DNA from: Dehalococcoidia bacterium
GTDB lineage: Bacteria > Chloroflexota > Dehalococcoidia > Dehalococcoidales > DAOWJH01
DNA length: 5,220 nt
NCBI GenBank assembly: GCA_030640495.1
Contig: DAOWJH010000010.1
Span: 1 to 5,220 of the forward strand
Reading direction: 5' to 3'
Position numbers and translations under genes: made by a program. Shown piece after piece: positions 5,065 to 5,220 of the stretch; within the stretch, counting starts at the first letter, position 1, and each line of letters begins with the position of its first letter. A model generated the notes under the pieces. It worked only from the letters and a program-made list of their open reading frames with translations. It was not told the DNA's origin and did not search any database.

Positions 5065-5220
5065 TAGAAATTATTCTGGCAAGACACGGAGAAACTGAAT
5101 GGAACGTGGCTGAGGTATTCAGGGGTAGAATTGACGTCGAGCTTAATGAAACCGGACTAAAACAGGCAGAATTGCTGGCTGAATACTTAAGCGATGTAAA
5201 GATAAATGCCATTTACTCCA
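5061..5220 (+). CDS. Histidine phosphatase family protein (5' part, cut by window end)
   Basis: The first 53 codons of a gene that runs off the window. It begins MIEIILARHGETEWN, with the RHGET motif (8-12) of the phosphoglycerate mutase / histidine phosphatase superfamily; His9 would be the residue phosphorylated in catalysis. The next part, FRGRIDVELNETGLKQA (20-36), has the usual R-G-x-x-D-x-x-L-N-E-x-G-x-x-Q-A layout, and INAIYSS agrees with the following strand. Relatives include phosphoglycerate mutases, alpha-ribazole phosphatase (CobC) and broad-specificity phosphatases; the visible part does not decide among them. The ATG overlaps the TGA of the GIY-YIG gene by four bases (ATGA), and a strong AAGGAGG (5044-5050) lies ten bases upstream, so the start is secure and co-translation is likely. 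Confidence 0.92.
   Translation, partial: MIEIILARHGETEWNVAEVFRGRIDVELNETGLKQAELLAEYLSDVKINAIYS

Overview
The window looks like a piece of a bacterial chromosome, probably from the Chloroflexota and most likely a Dehalococcoidia-type genome. That placement is inferred from the gene mix (an HdrD-like iron-sulfur protein, a DUF4342 protein, a DUF123 GIY-YIG protein) and from GC-rich palindromic intergenic repeats of a kind often seen in such genomes. No marker gene fixes it. Starts are preceded by clear Shine-Dalgarno sequences, and both TTG and GTG starts are used. No tRNA, rRNA, CRISPR array or transposase is visible.

Left half, minus strand, reading right to left. argF (ornithine carbamoyltransferase, TTG start) is followed after 10 bp by a two-helix membrane protein of unknown function whose ribosome binding site touches the argF stop codon, so the two are probably co-transcribed. 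A palindromic repeat (528-607) separates this pair from a small PUA/EVE-like protein (54-500), and another short hairpin lies beyond it at the window edge.

Middle (2229-2508). This is a divergent intergenic region with candidate promoters for argF (minus) and for the rightward operon (plus). Between them lie a second copy of the 80-bp repeat and a degenerate relative. An apparent open frame through this region is repeat-derived and was not called.

Right half, plus strand. An ICMT/PEMT-type membrane methyltransferase is followed after 13 bp by an HdrD-like protein with two ferredoxin-type cluster motifs and two complete CCG domains. Then come a DUF4342 protein, a DUF123/GIY-YIG protein with a GTG start, and the beginning of a histidine phosphatase whose ATG overlaps the preceding stop codon; it runs off the window. 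The genes face the same way with short gaps, so one or two operons are likely, though they do not form a recognised pathway.

No clearly new multi-gene system is evident. The best leads are an ArgF whose usual catalytic HCLP cysteine is proline, the close pairing of a membrane methyltransferase with a stand-alone HdrD-like protein, and the repeat family.
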